Source: Chromobotia macracanthus (Eukaryota > Chordata > Actinopteri > Cypriniformes > Botiidae). From it: a DNA stretch of 64,000 bases. Of this stretch, positions 48,301 to 54,300 are shown in pieces. The DNA lies in contig JAZGTH010000035.1 in the NCBI GenBank assembly GCA_036877525.1, positions 3,090,501 through 3,154,500 of the forward strand, read 5' to 3'. The notes below the pieces were generated by a model that was given only the letters and a program-made list of their open reading frames with translations, ran no database searches and was not told the origin of the DNA. The translations under genes and the position numbers were made by a program. How positions within the stretch are numbered: position 1 is the first letter of the stretch; the number at the start of each line of letters is the position of its first letter.

Positions 48301-51300
48301 CCATGAAGGTGCGGAAGCGTCTACCTGAGTGTAGCAGTGTATGAACAATACACTCTCTACAGCCCCAGTGTAGAAAGTTTCCAGGATCATAGGAGAAACA
48401 CTGAATTTCCCCAGTAATCTCAGATGGTCTTTAAAACGTTTATTTGAATTATAAACGTTAAAAACCTTTATTTTAATTATACATGGCTCAAATGCCACCC
48501 CATTTGCTATGTTTAAAGAAGCATAGTAGTAGGATGAATGTACATTTTCTGTAATATATTCTGTGTATTTTTGAAGACTTGAAGCTAAAATACTGCTGTA
48601 TAGTGCTGAAAAAAAAACTCTGCCTACCACTCCACCTACTGCTTTTACCAAAAAATCATTTTCACTCACCCTGACCTTGTGTGTAACCATTTTACTTTAT
48701 ATTTTTTATTATTATTGTTAGTAGCAATGATATAGAAGTGTAGTGTTTATTTTGGTATAACAGTAATCATCATAATAGTAAATGTAACTGTATGCACCAA
48801 TGACAGGCCCAAGCACTACAGTGCCATCGCCACCTGGTGCTTCTCAGGAAACTATGCATAGTTGTCGCATACATTTAATTCTGAAAATAAATGAGGCTAG
48901 TTTAAAGTCTAAGTCTTTTGTAAGTGACACACTCCCTACTGCCAGTTGTTGGCACAATAACTGACTTACAATAGCCACATCATTGAGATCAGCCTCCAGG
49001 GGACACTACTGCTGCCCATGTGCCAGCCTTTGCCCGGCCCTAATGGCCAGCGACTCTGACGTGTGCCAAATTTCAGGACTTTTTGAGCATGTTAAGGGAC
49101 CCAAAGGCCCTGAAAAACGTATGATTCGAGTAACTGACATGAATTTCATAACTTTGTTGTCTCTCTAGATGTTACAAGTTTCGTGCAAATTGGACAAACG
49201 CTTTAGGAGGGTTCGAAAAGGTAGGTTTTCAATATAGTTAAAAATGGCTGACAGGAAGTACCACTGATTATGACAAATTTGTATCACAGTACTCAACTTA
49301 AACCAATGAATCTAAAGAAAAAGTTGCATAACAATCTCATTGCAATCAAATGTTATAAGCATTTTCAAAATTGTTATAACTTTGGACGACTAGGTGGCGC
49401 TGGCCCCAAACTTTGCAGATTACCTCAGAATGATGAACCATTTAAAGTTCCGTAATGATACCCAATTGTGTTTGTTAAATAAATAAATGTATTATACAAC
49501 ATAATTGAAAATGGGTCCATACAAGCCCAAAATGGCTGACTATGGAACAACAGAAACTGTTTGACTCAGGATGCTTCAAGGAATCTAAAGATACTACTCA
49601 TATTTATAGACGTATTCAAAAGTTATAAGCCATGCCAGCAATGACACATACCAAGTTTTGATTCAATACCAAAAATTGCCAAGATACAACCTCAAATCCA
49701 TGTTCACATGCTCGCCGAAAAAATCATACACATATGAGAACAGTAGAAGGTATCAACACAAATTTCACTATTTGTCAGAGGTGTCTCCAGATGCTACATA
49801 CCAAATTTCGTGCAAATCGGACAAACACCATAGAAGGTCATAGGGTGCGTTTGAATCATCATGAGCCAAGGAATCAGAGCAAGAAGAATTAATAAAGTTA
49901 GAAGAATTTAAAAAGCTAATGGTAATATTTCAGACTGTCCTCAGTGTGTAAAATTTCCAAACTTTGCTATGTACTGCTCTGTGAGCTGCTATGGACCCAA
50001 AAGTGGAAGAAGAATAAGATCACTAATAATAAGAGGAAATCTAACAATAATGCAAGTAAATAATAAATATAGCTGAAAGCAGCAATTACAGGGTCAAGCC
50101 CGTAAATTGAAAAATTTTGAAATATTTGTGGAAATCACTGATGATGGGTTTAGAAAAACAGGCTAAAAACCAAAGTCAAATTTAGTTTACTGGCATATCA
50201 AAAATCTTTTAACTTTTTTCCTGAATGTCTCTAGATGCTACATACCAAATTTCATGCAAATTGGACCCCAAGTGCATAAATTTTTACATTTATTCATTTA
50301 GCAGACGTTTTTTTATCCAAAGCGACTTACAAAAAATGAGAGCATTAAAAATTCTGTCTTAAGAACCAACAAGCCAAGTCTACAAAGCTACTTTACAAGT
50401 GGAAATCGTATTCTGATGCTAGAGACAAGATGACCAGAAGGTTTTTTATATGAAGGAAAGAATAACAGAGCATTAGAGATTAGTCTGGTATTTGCAAAAC
50501 AGGTGTGTTTTGAGATGTTTTTATTAATTATCGCACACCCCTAGAGCAGCTATTTTAGTCATGCAAGACCAATTCCTATATATATATATATATCTAAAGA
50601 CAATTGCTAAGGTCACAATTAACAAACATATTTCAGAGCAACAACTAAACCTCACACCAACTATACCATAAACTGATTACAGGTTATGTAAACAGCGTTC
50701 AGTTTCTTGCAGGCTGATTTTTTTGCTTTATAAGACCCCAATATATCGTTAGGAGCTGCAGGGATTAATTCTGTGTTGCATGTATTATATTTTGACACTC
50801 AATGAGAATGCCACATACTTGTTGCCTTACCCTCATTGTGTTCACCTGTGTCTTGTTTCCCTAGGTAAGTCTGTCTAAAATGATAGTCCCTTTAATTGCT
50901 GTACAGAACAACACAATGACATGAATTAATCCAGAAATACATACATGAAAACATTACAGATACAAAATGTGAAACTGAGGATGTGACTATCCCAACAGAA
51001 ACATACCTCTCTACAGCCAAGAAATGTTGTTTGTAAGATGATCTTTGTGAGTCTAAAGTGATAGCTTACTTCCTCTTCACAATGTATTTGATGTATTTAA
51101 ATGCATTTATTTGGTAAGTAATCATATAATTCTAAAAGCAGGGGTTTGTTTGAGTGTTAAATTACCACTTAATAGCTTCTAGAGACAGAGACAGACTAGA
51201 GATAGAGAGAAATTACAAAAAAAACAAAATTACACAGATGCAGCTCCCTGGATATTCACACAACATTATATATGTACAAATATATTGTTAGATATTTGAT

Positions 51301-54300
51301 CAATACATCGATCAATATTGATGTATCCCCTAATATATAGAATGTTTGTTTTAAGTGACACATTTCCTGTTTCCAGTTAGTGGCGCTATGACCGTGACTC
51401 AAAATGGTCATATCAATGTCATAAGCCCACCAAAATAAACATATCTGCTAAGTTTGCCATCAATTGCTCAATGCATGCTGTAGATATTAGAGACTTCCTG
51501 ATTCCTCTTTTTTCACCATAATTTTGTGTGTGTATGTGTATTAAGGATGCACCAATCCGAATCCAAGCCTTTTTGAATGGATACGGGTATCAGTGATGCA
51601 TGACCGAGCCGATACTGTGTTACCTGTGTTTTTATTTTTGAATGAATAGCAAATAACAATAGTAATAACATATCACAACACAATTATAATTTTAAAAAAT
51701 GCACTGTGCTACGTTAAAGAATTACGAGGGTCACACACCAGTAGCGTGATTTCGGCTTCCATCAAAGAAATGTTGGATGGGTGGAAAATCCCTATATCCA
51801 AAGTACATGTGATTTTGAGAGACAATGCCAGCAACATGAAGAAAGCAATGGATGAATTGGGGGTCACTAGTTTGGGCTGTGTTGCGCACTCACTTGTAGT
51901 TAACGAGGGATTTCTGTCACAACAAAGTGTGAGCGACGCAATTGCAAGTGCTAGAAAGATTGTGGAGCACTTCAAACATTCTCCATTAGCACACTCGCGT
52001 TTGGAGGATATTCAGTGCGAATTTCAAATGCCCCTGAAATGTCTTCAACAAGACGTTAAAACAAGATGGAACAGTACGTATTACATGATTCAGAGCATCC
52101 TCAAACAAAAGCGAGCTTTATGCACCTTTGCTGTCGACCACGAGCTGCCTGCAACGCTGATGGCAAACCACTGGGCATTGCTGTGAAAAAAATAGTCATT
52201 GTACTGTCACCATTTGAAAAACTGTTTCGAGCCATAAGCTCATGCAGTTCATCCACAGCGGATCTTTTCCAGCTATTTCCATTCTAAAACATCTGCTAGC
52301 TCAGGAGAGAGACAGACACAGGGATTAAAATGATGAAAAGTACATTGCTAGACGCGGTCAACACATGATTTGGCAAAATCGAAGATAAACCACCACTCCG
52401 TTGCCACTTTACTTGATCCACGGTACTAAGACAGGTGAGCTAAATATACAAACATATAATTACTTATTTACATTAGAAAATTATTAATTATTGTATTATA
52501 ATTACAATAATAATAATTGTATTATTATTTTCCAAAATATAACATTAATTAGATCAGCTTTGTTTAATTTATGTAAATTAGTAGATTTACTATAGATCTT
52601 TCTATTTATCTTCTCTGTCATTGTGGCATTAAGTTATGCTAAAATAACGGTTAAAAATGTTTTGCACATTTGGCATATCATATAGGCTACATTCATTTTT
52701 AAATAAAGTGAAATCGTCCAGAGCGTTATGCATTTGTGACAAGAACGAATTGTTTTTTATTTCGATTCGTTCTGAGAAAATTTGTTTTATTTATTTTCAT
52801 TCTGATAGAGGTTTCTTTTTTACAAAACGTGACCGGATAACAAAACAAGATTTAAACCCCTTTATTTCTTTTTTTAAATAAAGTTTTATATGATAAAATT
52901 TTGGGGATATACAAAATTTTAATTAACAATTGTCATATTTGCATTATGTCCATTGTATCAAAAGTCTCGATTTGATTTACGACATCAAATATGGCATCCA
53001 GTTTATTTAAAATAGGTAATTAATTTGTTTAAATAAACTAAAAAAAAAAAAACTATTTCTTTCTTTACCTGTAAAAATAAATATTAATGACTAAGTGAGT
53101 TATAGACATTCCTTAGTTTTGAAGGTAAAAAAGAACTGATATTGGTTCGGGATTGGTAAATGCTGGTATCGGAAGGGAACTTTCACACCCAAAAATGGTT
53201 TTAAGCAAGTTATTTATATCTTTTGTTTACAAATGATGTAAAGTGCGGATGCTTTCAAAAATAATGTCATAAATAGATTTTATTTATCAATTAACTTCTA
53301 ATAACTAAATCAAATAAATATTTTGTGTGAACACCCTTTGGTTAAAACCTATTGTGTCCTTGGTAAACATGCACATAGCTTTTCAGGTAGCTTTCCAGGC
53401 AGTTTTCTTCAAGTGTCTTGGAGACGCTGCCACAGTTTTTCTGGATTTAGTCTGTCTCAGTTTTTTCTGTTGGTTAAAACCTTCCGTCTCATAATGTAAT
53501 CACAGACAGACTTGGAAAAAAGGAAAAGTGAGTTGTATACTTACTGAGACGATTCATCCTACCATGCTTTAAAACACACTAGCATTTACAGCAACGCAGT
53601 CTGCCACTTCAGTCTCACGGAAACCTCATGCTCGAACACCCCTCTCCTCTTTCTGTTTCTTTAGCTACAGGTTGGTTTACAGTCTCAAAACTTAATTCTT
53701 TAAACACCATAACGTTAAAACAAACAAAAACCCACTGTATTCATCCTCTGATCGCCTTACACAGAGAGAGTTAAAACACAAACAACAAAATTATATTTTC
53801 CAGGAGTTTCCTTCCAGAGGAAGAGGAAATGACATGGTCAGGGGCTTGTCAATAGGGATTTAATTCCTGTTGACAAGACTCAACAATGGATGCTCTCAAC
53901 AATAGGTGCAGAAGACGGGAAAAAAACTCTCTTTCTGTATCCGTCTCATGGGCTATTCACACTTAAAAACTGCTGTGTAGTTTTGTTTACATAATGTGCT
54001 GAATGAAGAAGTGAACCACTGCTAGGCTGATGTCTGAAGAATGTAAGCACTGTGACCCTGTAATGCTATTTAAACATTACTCTGTTTGGGTATACCTGCC
54101 AGCCTGACTCAGCAACAGGCTGGGACTAGGGCACAACTATCTGTTTGACCAATGGCAGACAGTGGAAGTGTTGTATAAAAAATTATTATTTGTAATTATT
54201 TGAGTGACAACAGGGGTGCAAAAAAGACTTAAAATGATTTTAACTTAAAATCAAATAAATTGAATTGGATTATGCTAACCCAAGATCAAAACTATTTTAG

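Noticed and set aside
51746..52186. 146-codon hAT-like frame considered as a domesticated ZBED host gene
   Set aside because: It lacks the BED finger and dimerisation domain, has a frameshift right after, and sits beside a transposon end in a pkp4 intron.
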